Assembly: GCF_003985145.1 (NCBI RefSeq)
Contig: NZ_ML133523.1
Location: 248,001 to 312,000, forward strand
DNA length: 64,000 bases
Reading direction: 5' to 3'
Source: Rhizobium anhuiense
GTDB lineage: Bacteria; Pseudomonadota; Alphaproteobacteria; Rhizobiales; Rhizobiaceae
The notes below the pieces were generated by a model. That model made no database searches. It was not told where the DNA came from and worked only from the letters and a program-made list of their open reading frames with translations. Of the stretch, positions 27,875 to 36,300 are shown piece by piece (positions within the stretch are counted from its first letter, which is position 1; each line of letters starts with the position of its first letter). A program made the translations under genes and the position numbers.

Positions 27875-28950
27875 TCAAAGCAGCAGTGCCATTGCACGAC
27901 GCGACGAGTGCGGCCGCCAGCGAACACCAAATCGATCCGGAAGTCGCGCGCCTGGCAGCCACCATTGACCTGTCGTCGGCCCTCTCCATCCGACTGTTCG
28001 GCCAGGAAGTCGCCGAGCGCTCATCCCAGTATGCCGATGAGATTCTTCGAACGGCACGCGCGACCGACCTCGACGATACCGGGGCTCAGTTGAACGAGAT
28101 CGTGCTAGCGGCGCAACAGTTCAATTTGTCGTCACTCGATAACTCGACTGGACGAATTCCCGTCATCGGCGGCCTTTTGAAGCGGATCGCGCGATCAAAG
28201 GAGCGTGCCATCGCACGGTTCGACACCGTCAAGGGTCAGGTCGACAAGCTCGTTGCGCAAATCGAGACGACCGCCCAGACACTGTCGCGGCGAAACCATG
28301 ACTATCAACTCATGTATGAGGGCGTTCGCTCGGAATACGCCGCACTCGGCAAGCATGTCGAGGCGATCGAGATGCGGCTTCATGACATGGAGGACGAGAT
28401 CGGCCGCCAGAATAACGCATCCGGCGACCTTGCCTCGACCGAATATCTCGCTGTCCTCGAAGCAAACCGTCAGCAGCTTTCGAAGCGGGCGGACGATATG
28501 CGCGTGCTTCAGCATGCGGCCATGCAGACCCTTCCGATGGTTCGCATCATCCAGGCAAACAATCTCGCACTCGTCGACAAGTTCCAGACGATTCGCCAGT
28601 TGACGTTGCCGGCGTGGAAACGCGCATTCATGCTGGCATTGACCCTGGACGAACAAAAAAGCGCCGTCGCTTTGGCCGACACGATAGACAATGCGACGAA
28701 CGCCATCATGCGCAGGAACGCCGAACTTCTGCACCAGAATTCGGTGGCGACGGCGAAATCCAACCAGCGTCTTGTCGTCGATGTCGAAACGCTTCAGCAC
28801 GTCCATGATAAAATCCTGCTGACGCTGACCGACGTGCGCGATGTTCATGAGAAGGGCGCAACGGATCGTCGTCAGGCGATTGGCGAGTTGGAACGACTTC
28901 GCAGCGAGATGTTGTCCAGCGTGAAAACGGCCGGGGTCACCCGTGGCTGA
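27871..28950 (+). CDS. TelA-family (toxic anion resistance) protein
   Basis: 359 residues, helical throughout. The family is recognised from the middle and C-terminal blocks: MVRIIQANNLALVDKFQTI, then QLTLPAWKRAFMLALTLDEQ and the following ALADTIDNATNAIMRRNAELL. N-terminal GRIPVIGGLLKRIARSKER is also typical. TelA/KlaA was named for plasmid tellurite resistance, but many members sit in envelope-stress or Ter-type clusters and the biochemical role is unknown. It is the middle gene of a tight operon, overlapping both neighbours. Confidence 0.88.
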   Translation: MIKAAVPLHDATSAAASEHQIDPEVARLAATIDLSSALSIRLFGQEVAERSSQYADEILRTARATDLDDTGAQLNEIVLAAQQFNLSSLDNSTGRIPVIGGLLKRIARSKERAIARFDTVKGQVDKLVAQIETTAQTLSRRNHDYQLMYEGVRSEYAALGKHVEAIEMRLHDMEDEIGRQNNASGDLASTEYLAVLEANRQQLSKRADDMRVLQHAAMQTLPMVRIIQANNLALVDKFQTIRQLTLPAWKRAFMLALTLDEQKSAVALADTIDNATNAIMRRNAELLHQNSVATAKSNQRLVVDVETLQHVHDKILLTLTDVRDVHEKGATDRRQAIGELERLRSEMLSSVKTAGVTRG

Positions 28951-31030
28951 CGCTTCGGCTTTTGGGAGGCGGGCGCTCGGCTCGACCTCGTCTCCACTTG
29001 CCTCCGGCTCTGTAACAGGAAAGCCCACCAGCCAAGCGATCGACGAACATCGTGCCGGATTGGATCGTCGCTCCGGTCTACTGTCGTTTATTGCCCAGGG
29101 ATTTGCTTTCGTCGCGTTCATGCTGCTCTTTGCTGCAGCGTGCATGAAACCATCTGATCCGAATGATCTGAGGATGTTGGATGGCTCGATCTACGTGCTC
29201 GATGCCTTCACCAACGCACTGGCGCTAACCGAGGTCAAATCAGCCGTTGTTTCAGTTCCCATCGGATCGATGCCGTTCGGCCAGCTGGCGCAAATGGTAT
29301 CTGGCATCCTGGCGGTTGCGACCGTTTTCACCGTCATCAAAGGACGTTGGTTTTTCACTGGCCTGACCGCAGCATTTTTTCTGATCCCATGGGGATTGCT
29401 CGGCCAGTCCCTGTACTTCGCCCCCTATGCGCTTGCACTGTTCGCCTTCATTGCCGTGGCTTTCCACGCGCCGCTTTCTCGCCGCGCGATCATTGCCTTT
29501 GTTGCAGTCGGCCTATTGGCCAGCCCTCTTATTTTCGGACTGATTTTCGACCTCTCCAGGCATGTCGGCGTCCCGGAGACCTATGCCAGGTATCGGGTGA
29601 TCCGCTTTTCCGAACTGCCTTCCAACGCCGACCAGAGCGCCGATGCGGACGGAGATGCGAAAATCGCACCTTACTTCCTGGCGCAAGTGGCGGCCCTTCG
29701 CGGCGATGCCGCAGCGGCTGCGGCTGCACTTGATAGGCTGGAGGCGAGCGGCGTCCCTCAGAATAATTTCGACCGCGCCCGCTTTCAGGCGATACGGAAC
29801 TTTACGCTCGCATCCGGCGGCTTTGGTCCGGAGGCTCGCGAAAAGCTCATCGCCGACAATGCCGCTCAATCGCAAAAGGCATTTCTATTGCTTTTGGCAG
29901 GACTGCTGTTTGGAATTGCAGCCCCTCTGACGAACGGGGTCAGCTGGTTGGTCGCTCGCCGGAGCCGCAGGGTTTCCTCGATCGAGCGCGAGTTGGAACA
30001 TCGCCGGGTCAGGCTGCCGGATGCATTGAAGAAAGCGGGTAGATTGTTTGGCACCAGCATCGCCAAAAAGTCGGTTCAATCGCCTTCCGTTGCAAATGGC
30101 GAGCGTGCGATTGAAGCAATCGCCTCCCGCGCACGCACCTATCTTCTAATATCCCTCAGTCTCCTGACATTCGCCGCGCTTTCAGCTTTGGCCGCCTATT
30201 GGGTCTGGCTGCCCGATGCTGAAAAAAACACGGCTTTCCATTTTGTGGCGCTTGCGGGAAATACGGCCGATTATGCGCAGCAGGATGGAGTTACTGTCAT
30301 CGTCGGTGTGGGGGACTGGACGGGCTGGTCCATCGCAATCAACTGGCTCAAATATCCGGCATGCATTGTCGCGATTGTTCTTGCGACACGCCGGTCAGGA
30401 TATCTAGGAGTTTTCACGGCGGTGGTTTTCTTGGCATGCTTGGCTCTGCAAAATGTTCAGCTTGCACAGCACTCGCGCCGTGAAGCGTTACCCTCGCAAT
30501 TCTCGCAGCTTCTGCGTTCAACGTTGAAACTGGCCGCCGATAGATCAACCGTCGCGCCCGGAAATAATCCACAGCCGAACACGCAGGGATTCCAGGGCCT
30601 GGCTCTCAATCTTCGTGGTTCGATCGCTGCGGATAAGAATACCCCTTCCTCGGTCGGGAGAGCGACCGTCGATCCTTCGCTTGCGGCCTATACCCTTGCG
30701 CAGATTGCCTATCTTGAGGGCGAGGCTGGCGACGCCTCGCATTTGCTGAGCCAGATTGAGGATGTGAAAGATCTACATCCTGACGTTCACCGCGAGCGCA
30801 TGGCTATCATCCGGGATTGGGTCTCCGCCAATGGTCATACTGCCCCCGAGATGGACTGGTTCTCTGCCGATCTTGCATCCCTGGTACGGCAGTTGGGACG
30901 GTGGCTGCTTGCGCTTTCGGTTGTAAGCTTGGCGCTAGCGGTTCTTGTCACGCCTTTGATCGCAATTGCCGTCGCACGGCGCAATCGTATCGAAGCACTC
31001 ATTGAAGAGCGCGGCCGATATCAGCTGTAG
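28943..31030 (+). CDS. Large membrane protein with internal duplication, TelA partner
   Basis: 695 residues from a GTG that overlaps telA by 8 bases. About eight hydrophobic helices lie in two groups (roughly 45-200 with another near 310-330; 390-520 and 640-670). The two halves are related. PYFLAQVAALRGDA (near residue 243) corresponds to AAYTLAQIAYLEGEA (near 582). Each is followed by an RxxxIRxxxxxxG helix pair, a membrane helix and a basic VARRSRR / VARRNR end. The soluble repeats look TPR-like. No family known to me. A membrane platform for the TelA protein is a plausible role. Confidence 0.75.
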   Translation: MADASAFGRRALGSTSSPLASGSVTGKPTSQAIDEHRAGLDRRSGLLSFIAQGFAFVAFMLLFAAACMKPSDPNDLRMLDGSIYVLDAFTNALALTEVKSAVVSVPIGSMPFGQLAQMVSGILAVATVFTVIKGRWFFTGLTAAFFLIPWGLLGQSLYFAPYALALFAFIAVAFHAPLSRRAIIAFVAVGLLASPLIFGLIFDLSRHVGVPETYARYRVIRFSELPSNADQSADADGDAKIAPYFLAQVAALRGDAAAAAAALDRLEASGVPQNNFDRARFQAIRNFTLASGGFGPEAREKLIADNAAQSQKAFLLLLAGLLFGIAAPLTNGVSWLVARRSRRVSSIERELEHRRVRLPDALKKAGRLFGTSIAKKSVQSPSVANGERAIEAIASRARTYLLISLSLLTFAALSALAAYWVWLPDAEKNTAFHFVALAGNTADYAQQDGVTVIVGVGDWTGWSIAINWLKYPACIVAIVLATRRSGYLGVFTAVVFLACLALQNVQLAQHSRREALPSQFSQLLRSTLKLAADRSTVAPGNNPQPNTQGFQGLALNLRGSIAADKNTPSSVGRATVDPSLAAYTLAQIAYLEGEAGDASHLLSQIEDVKDLHPDVHRERMAIIRDWVSANGHTAPEMDWFSADLASLVRQLGRWLLALSVVSLALAVLVTPLIAIAVARRNRIEALIEERGRYQL

Positions 31031-31062
31031 AGATAGAGCGTTTCCGTGGCTCGCGCGGAGCG

Positions 31063-34000
31063 TCAGGCAATCTCGCGCAGGCGCTCGGCCGTCTGCAGGT
31101 CGACGGAGACGAGGGTGGAGACGCCCTGCTCGGCCATGGTGACGCCGAAGAGGCGGTTCATGCGGGCCATGGTGATCGGATTGTGGGTGATGATGACGAA
31201 GCGGGTCTCGGTGGAGGCCGCCATTTCGTCCATCAGATTGCAGTAGCGCTCGACATTGTGGTCGTCGAGCGGCGCATCCACTTCGTCGAGCACGCAGATC
31301 GGCGCCGGATTGGTGAGGAAGACGGCGAAGATCAGCGCCATTGCCGTCAGCGCCTGTTCGCCGCCCGATAGCAGCGTCATGGTCTGCGGCTTCTTGCCGG
31401 GCGGGCGGGCGAGGATTTCCAGGCCGGCTTCGAGCGGATCGTCGGATTCGATCAGCTGCAGCTCGGCGGTGCCGCCGCCGAACAGATGGGTGAACAGCCG
31501 CTGGAACTGGGCGTTGACGATGTCGAAGGCGGCGATCAGCCGCTCGCGGCCCTCGCGGTTAAGGCTCTGGATGGCGCCGCGCAGCTTGCGGATCGCATCG
31601 ATGACGTCGTCGCGTTCCTTGATCAGCGCTTCGAGCTTTTCGCTCAGTTCCTTCTGTTCCTCGTCGGCGCGCAGGTTGACGGCGCCGAGCCGCTCGCGCT
31701 CGATCCTCAGACGCTCCAGCTCGCGCTCGACTTCGCGCGGATCGGGAAGCGCCTGCATGGCCGGGCGGCCGGTCAGTTGCAGCGCCTCGTGGGGGGCGAC
31801 GTTCAGGACCTCGCGGATGCGGCCTTCGCTTTCCTGGCGCTTCTCGCGGGCAGAGACGAGGCGCTCCTCGGCGCGGCCGCGGCGTTCACGGCATTCGGCA
31901 AGTTCCGACAGTGCCGTCGTCGCCTTTTGGTCGGCCTCGCGCTGGATGCGTTCTGCCTCAGCCAGCAGATCGCTGGCCTGGCGGCGCGCCTCCTCGGCCT
32001 TCTGCAATTCGCTGAGCAGAGCGCGGCGCTTGTCGTCGAATTCGTCCGGCGCCATTTCCAGCTCGGCTGCCTCTTCGCGCGCCTCTTCCTCGCGCTCGCG
32101 CAGCGTGGCGACATGATCTTCGCCGCTTGCCGCCCGCTGGCGCCAGGTCTCGCGCTCCTGGCCGATCGCCATGATACGGCGCTGGCGGGCCTCGTTTTCC
32201 CTGGCCAGGCTTTCATGGCGGGCGCGGCTTTCGGCGAGCGCGCCGCGATCGGTCGCAACTTCGGCCTGCTGGAAGCGCAGCCGCTCGTCGATCGCGGTGA
32301 GATCGGGCGCGTCCTCCAGCTCGATGCGAGCATTCTCTTCCTGGACGGCGATCTCCTCCAGCTGCGCGCGCAGCTGGCTGGTGGCCTCGCTGACGACGTC
32401 GCGGCGGCGGATGAGATCGCCGGAGGCACGCTCGGCGGCGGCAAGCGCATCGCGGGCTTCGGCGAGATGGCGCGCCGACAGGCGGCTCATGTCGCGGGCC
32501 TCGGCAAGCCGGCGCTCCTCGGCGCGGATCGCCTCAGCGGCCGCCGCCTGCCGCTCCTCGGCTTCGGCAAGCACGTCACGGGCAAGGGTCGCTTCGCCTT
32601 CGAGTTCGGCCAGGCGGTTCTTCTGGGCAAGGCGGAGGGCCGCGGCACTCGGGGCATCGGCGCCGGTGACATGGCCATCCCAACGATAGACGGCGCCCTC
32701 TTTGGTTACCAGCCGCTGGCCTGTTTTCAGCGCCGCCATCAGCGACTGCGCTTCCGCTCCCGCGACAAGACCGATCTGGCGCAGGCGGCGGGTGAGTGCC
32801 GCGGGCGCGCGGACGTGATCAAGCAGCGGTGTGACGCCGGATGGCAATGCCGGATCGGCGGCGCCGTCGCCATTGACCGACCAATGGGCCGGGGCCTCGG
32901 CATCGAGCGGCGATTCCAGATCGTCGCCAAGCGCGGCACCCAGGGCGGTTTCGAAGCCGCGATCGACCTTCAGCTCATCGGCAACCGGCGGAAATTTGCC
33001 GGCGGCCGCACCAGCGGCGAGCATGCGGGAAATGGTTCGCGCCTCGGTCTCCAGCGCATTCAGCGCCGAGCGGGCCTGCTCGACCGGGGCGCGCGACAGC
33101 GCCTCGGTCTGGCGGGCAGCAGTCAGCGCCTGTTCGATCACCTGGACGGCGGCTTCGGCGTCGGCAAGGGCGATTTCGCCGGCCTCGACGATGGCGCGTT
33201 TTTCGTCCGGATCGGGCAGGCCTGATATCTTCTCGCCGATGGCGGAGAGTTCGTGGTTTGCCTCGTCCATCTGCCGTTCGAGACGCATCCGGCGGTCGGT
33301 GAGATCGCGGATGGCGCGTTCCAGCTGGTTGCGGCCGGCAGCGGCTTCCGCGCGCTCGGCCGTCAGCTGGGTGAAGATGCGCTCGCTATCGGCCAGTTTG
33401 ACCGCTGCGCCCTCGAATGCCTCGCGGGTCTCCTCGGCATAACGGCCGGAATCGGCGAGGATTTCTGCAATCTCCGCCTCTTCGGCATCGAGCTTGGCCA
33501 GGATGACGGCATTGTCGGCCACCAGCCGCTCCTCGCGTCTTATATCCTCGGCAAGCTGGGCGAGACGGCGAGTGAGCTCATCGCGGCGGCGCAGGATGCG
33601 GCCGGCATCTTCCTCGAGCTGGCTTCTGGCGATCTGCAGGCGCTGCAGCGCTGCGGCCGCCCGGGCCTCGCCCTCGCGCAGTTCCGGCAGCTTCAGGCTG
33701 GCGATGCCCTGGTTCTTCGCCGCCTCCATCTGCAGCTGCGCCTTTTCGGCGACGACTGATGTCGCCTGGTTCAGCGCGCTGTCGGCCTCGGCTTCGGCCT
33801 CCTTCGCCTGCACCCAGCGGATATGCAAAAGCATCGCCTCGCGGGCGCGGATGTCGGCAGACAGCGTCTTGAAGCGGTTGGCCTGGCGGGCCTGGCGCTT
33901 CAGGCTCTCGATCTGGCTTTCGAGCTGCGAGGTGACGTCGTCGAGACGCTCGAGATTGCCTTCGGCGGCGCGCAGCCGCAGTTCGGCCTCGTGGCGGCGG

Positions 34001-34524
34001 GAATGCAGGCCCGATATGCCGGCCGCCTCTTCCAGCAGCTGGCGGCGGGCCTGCGGTTTTGCCTGGATCAGCTCGCCGATGCGCCCCTGCCCGACCATCG
34101 ACGGCGAACGCGCGCCGGTGGAGGCGTCGGCAAACAGCAGCTGCACATCCTTGGCGCGGCTTTCCTTGCCGTTGATACGATAGAGCGAGCCCTGCTCACG
34201 CTCGATGCGGCGCGTGACCTGGATCTCGTCGCTGTCATTGAAGGCGGCCGGTGCGGTGCGCTCGCCATTGTCGAGATAGAGCGCCACTTCGGCGGTGTTG
34301 CGCGCCGGGCGGTTGCCGGAACCCGAAAAGATCACGTCGTCCATGCCGGAGGCGCGCATGTTCTTGTAGGAATTCTCGCCCATCACCCAGCGCAGCGCCT
34401 CGACGAGGTTCGACTTGCCGCAGCCGTTCGGCCCGACGACGCCGGTCAGCCCCCGTTCGATGATGAATTCCGTCGGCTCGACGAAGGATTTGAAGCCGAC
34501 CAGGCGCAGCTTGTTGAACTTCAT
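31063..34524 (-). CDS. smc: Chromosome segregation protein SMC
   Basis: 1153-residue condensin ATPase that organises and segregates the chromosome with ScpA/ScpB. Walker A GPNGCGKSN lies at about residues 32-40. Two long coiled coils flank a hinge at about 500-640 (DRGFETALGAALGDDLESPL through VTKEGAVYRWDG). The C-terminal head has the signature LLSGGEQALTAMALIFA near 1050 and Walker B CVLDEVDAPLDD near 1080. Start ATG at 34524 follows CCGGAGCG. It lies just downstream of the dsbA-like gene, separated by a terminator, and converges with the TelA operon 32 bases away. Confidence 0.97.
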   Translation of the reverse strand: MKFNKLRLVGFKSFVEPTEFIIERGLTGVVGPNGCGKSNLVEALRWVMGENSYKNMRASGMDDVIFSGSGNRPARNTAEVALYLDNGERTAPAAFNDSDEIQVTRRIEREQGSLYRINGKESRAKDVQLLFADASTGARSPSMVGQGRIGELIQAKPQARRQLLEEAAGISGLHSRRHEAELRLRAAEGNLERLDDVTSQLESQIESLKRQARQANRFKTLSADIRAREAMLLHIRWVQAKEAEAEADSALNQATSVVAEKAQLQMEAAKNQGIASLKLPELREGEARAAAALQRLQIARSQLEEDAGRILRRRDELTRRLAQLAEDIRREERLVADNAVILAKLDAEEAEIAEILADSGRYAEETREAFEGAAVKLADSERIFTQLTAERAEAAAGRNQLERAIRDLTDRRMRLERQMDEANHELSAIGEKISGLPDPDEKRAIVEAGEIALADAEAAVQVIEQALTAARQTEALSRAPVEQARSALNALETEARTISRMLAAGAAAGKFPPVADELKVDRGFETALGAALGDDLESPLDAEAPAHWSVNGDGAADPALPSGVTPLLDHVRAPAALTRRLRQIGLVAGAEAQSLMAALKTGQRLVTKEGAVYRWDGHVTGADAPSAAALRLAQKNRLAELEGEATLARDVLAEAEERQAAAAEAIRAEERRLAEARDMSRLSARHLAEARDALAAAERASGDLIRRRDVVSEATSQLRAQLEEIAVQEENARIELEDAPDLTAIDERLRFQQAEVATDRGALAESRARHESLARENEARQRRIMAIGQERETWRQRAASGEDHVATLREREEEAREEAAELEMAPDEFDDKRRALLSELQKAEEARRQASDLLAEAERIQREADQKATTALSELAECRERRGRAEERLVSAREKRQESEGRIREVLNVAPHEALQLTGRPAMQALPDPREVERELERLRIERERLGAVNLRADEEQKELSEKLEALIKERDDVIDAIRKLRGAIQSLNREGRERLIAAFDIVNAQFQRLFTHLFGGGTAELQLIESDDPLEAGLEILARPPGKKPQTMTLLSGGEQALTAMALIFAVFLTNPAPICVLDEVDAPLDDHNVERYCNLMDEMAASTETRFVIITHNPITMARMNRLFGVTMAEQGVSTLVSVDLQTAERLREIA

Positions 34525-34564
34525 GCAGACGCTCCGGCGTGCCGGGCGGGCTTGTCACGCAGCC

Positions 34565-34602
34565 ACAAAAAAACGGGCGCACGGCTTTCGCCGTCGCCCG
34601 TT
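34565..34602 (-). terminator. Rho-independent terminator between dsbA-like gene and smc
   Basis: On the minus strand ACGGGCG-ACGGC-GAAA-GCCGT-GCGCCCGT is followed by TTTTTTT. It lies 19 bases after the thioredoxin-fold gene, so smc probably has its own promoter. Confidence 0.88.
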
Positions 34603-34620
34603 CTATCGAAACGATCCGGT

Positions 34621-35397
34621 TCAGAGCAGGCTGTCGATGAGCTTCGACATGGTGTCAACCGGCATGTCTCCAGAGTAGCGCTTGCCATTGATGAGGAAAG
34701 TCGGGGTGGCGTTGACGCCGAAATCCTTGGAACCTCTTTCCCGCGTGGCGTTCACTTCATCCAGAAGCTTCTGGTTCGTCAAGCATTTCGTGAAGCTATC
34801 CTCAGTAAATCCGGCAAGCTTCGACATCTGCAGCAGTGCGGCGCGGCCGTCATCGGCGGCGGCCCAGATCTGCTGCTGCTTGAACAGCATCGAAACCATC
34901 GGGAAATACTGTTCCGGCGTGCTCAACTGTTCCGGATTGGAAGAGCTGCAGCGGGCGAGCATGAAGGCTGCGGCGGCGCGCGGGTCGAAGGGGAATTCGC
35001 GGATGATGAACTGCACCTTGCCACTGTCGACATATTTCTGCTTGATCGTGTCGAAGGTGGTGTTGTGGAAGTGGGCGCAATGCGGGCAGGTCATCGACAT
35101 ATATTCGACGATCTTGACCGGGGCGTCGGCCTTGCCCAGCGCCATCTCCGGCAGCGCGCCGGGCTTCAGCACCTCGGCCATATCGACATCGCCGTCAGAC
35201 TCCGGCATGTCGGTCGCCGCTGTGGCCGCCGTCTGCATGGTGTCGACATTGGTGCCGTCGGCCATGGTCTTGCCGGAGGACGAAGCATCGGCAGCGTCCT
35301 TGCTGTCGTTGCAGGCGACAAGCGCGACGGCAGCTGCGGCGATGGCGATACCGCTGAGCAGGCGGCGTTTCGTCAGTTGCATTTCGGACATCTGCAT
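34621..35397 (-). CDS. DsbA/DsbG-family thiol:disulfide oxidoreductase, lipoprotein form
   Basis: 258 residues from the ATG at 35397 (GGGGAA upstream; the frame is open 24 codons further). N-terminal hydrophobic segment ends in the lipobox LVAC (Cys 29), so it is likely a lipid-anchored periplasmic protein. A disordered linker runs to about 75. A thioredoxin fold follows, with MTCPHCAHFH at residues 102-111 (CPHC active site) and the cis-Pro region VNATPTFLINGKRYSG near 230. It resembles the DsbA-like protein encoded beside smc in many alphaproteobacteria. Confidence 0.9.
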   Translation of the reverse strand: MQMSEMQLTKRRLLSGIAIAAAAVALVACNDSKDAADASSSGKTMADGTNVDTMQTAATAATDMPESDGDVDMAEVLKPGALPEMALGKADAPVKIVEYMSMTCPHCAHFHNTTFDTIKQKYVDSGKVQFIIREFPFDPRAAAAFMLARCSSSNPEQLSTPEQYFPMVSMLFKQQQIWAAADDGRAALLQMSKLAGFTEDSFTKCLTNQKLLDEVNATRERGSKDFGVNATPTFLINGKRYSGDMPVDTMSKLIDSLL

Positions 35398-35545
35398 GGA
35401 TTCCCCATAACTAATGAGATTGACGGCGTGATTGTGCGATATAACGGCTTGCGGCCGCTCACAAGCCACGGATCACCAACTTCCTTCAAAGAATTGTGAC
35501 CGTGATGGGACCAAAAGCGCACGTTGCGTCCGAAATCGGCGGTTC

Positions 35546-35848
35546 TCAGTTTTCACGGAAGGCCGAAGGCGTATTTCGGCCGGCATAAAACAGTCTCAAC
35601 ACCTGCGCCCGATCGTTCACGATCCGGTAAGCGATCGTCACACGCCGCTCGAAACCCAGAATTCGCACGCCCGGGGCAAAATCCTCGCGCAGCGCTCCCC
35701 CTTCCGGCATGTCCTCGAGATCATGACAAACCTGCTTCAACCGGCGGATAAATTCGATGGCCGCCAACGGATTGTCGGAAACGATGAATTCGTAGATATC
35801 AAGCAGATCCATCTCTGCTCTCGGACGAAACGCAACCTTATGCGCCAC
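35546..35848 (-). CDS. ParE/RelE-superfamily toxin
   Basis: 100 residues of the ParE type: basic N-terminus VAFRPRAEMDLLDIYEFI, helix LAAIEFIRRLKQVCHDLED, then the strands GVRILGFERRVTIAYRIVND and VLRLFYAGRN typical of the fold. ParE toxins poison gyrase; RelE relatives cleave mRNA, and the lack of a clear RelE catalytic triad favours ParE-like. It overlaps the antitoxin gene by 11 bases. Confidence 0.85.
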   Translation of the reverse strand: MAHKVAFRPRAEMDLLDIYEFIVSDNPLAAIEFIRRLKQVCHDLEDMPEGGALREDFAPGVRILGFERRVTIAYRIVNDRAQVLRLFYAGRNTPSAFREN

Positions 35849-36113
35849 CGCCCTTAGCCTTCATCCGCTTAACATGCAGACGTTCGAGCCGCTCGAAGAC
35901 AAGATCGGCATCGATATCCGAACCCGGGCCGTCGATCGCCTCGCGGATTTTCAGACGCATGATTTCGTTGATCGCATCCTCTTCCCGGTCGAGCGCGCGC
36001 AATGCAGCGCGGATAACCTCGCTCGCCGAACTATAGGCGCCAGATTCCAGCCGCGCTTCCAGGCTTTTCTGCTGGCTGCCGAGCGTCACGGTAATAGGTT
36101 TGCTGCTGCGCAT
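35838..36113 (-). CDS. ParD/CopG-type ribbon-helix-helix antitoxin
   Basis: 91 residues. N-terminal strand KPITVTLGSQQKSLEARL followed by GAYSSASEVIRAALRALDRE is the classic ParD ribbon-helix-helix signature. C-terminal ~40 residues would wrap the toxin. Start ATG at 36113 has GGAG 8 bases upstream; an ATG at 36128 in frame lacks one. First gene of the pair. A near-palindrome just upstream is the probable autoregulatory operator. Confidence 0.87.
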   Translation of the reverse strand: MRSSKPITVTLGSQQKSLEARLESGAYSSASEVIRAALRALDREEDAINEIMRLKIREAIDGPGSDIDADLVFERLERLHVKRMKAKGGGA

Positions 36114-36131
36114 TCCTGTTACTCCCATCAA

Positions 36132-36151
36132 GTGATTACAGTGTAATACAC
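36132..36151. promoter_or_regulatory. Probable antitoxin operator
   Basis: GTGATTACA-G-TGTAATACAC, an inverted repeat with one extra base in the right arm, 18 bases upstream of the antitoxin start, as expected for ribbon-helix-helix autorepression. Confidence 0.55.
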
Positions 36152-36249
36152 TTGGAACGGAGTTCAAAAGAGGCTTTATGCTCAAGCTTCTAGCTGACGT
36201 TCGGCCGCTCGACCCGCCGCCGACCGGGCGGCCTGATCTTTGTATCTCG

Positions 36250-36286
36250 AAACAAAGTCCGGCGCTTCTGTTGTCGCGCCGGACTT
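36250..36286 (-). terminator. Terminator of the sugar ABC transporter operon
   Basis: Stem AAGTCCGGCGC / GCGCCGGACTT with a 9-base loop; on the minus strand it is followed by TGTTTCG. It begins 15 bases after the substrate-binding-protein stop. Confidence 0.8.
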
Positions 36287-36300
36287 CGCAGTCTACCGGA

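Noticed and set aside
31486..33225. 579-codon plus-strand frame opposite smc
   Set aside because: Antisense of the coiled-coil part of smc; phenylalanine/leucine/alanine runs are the mirror of its codon bias.
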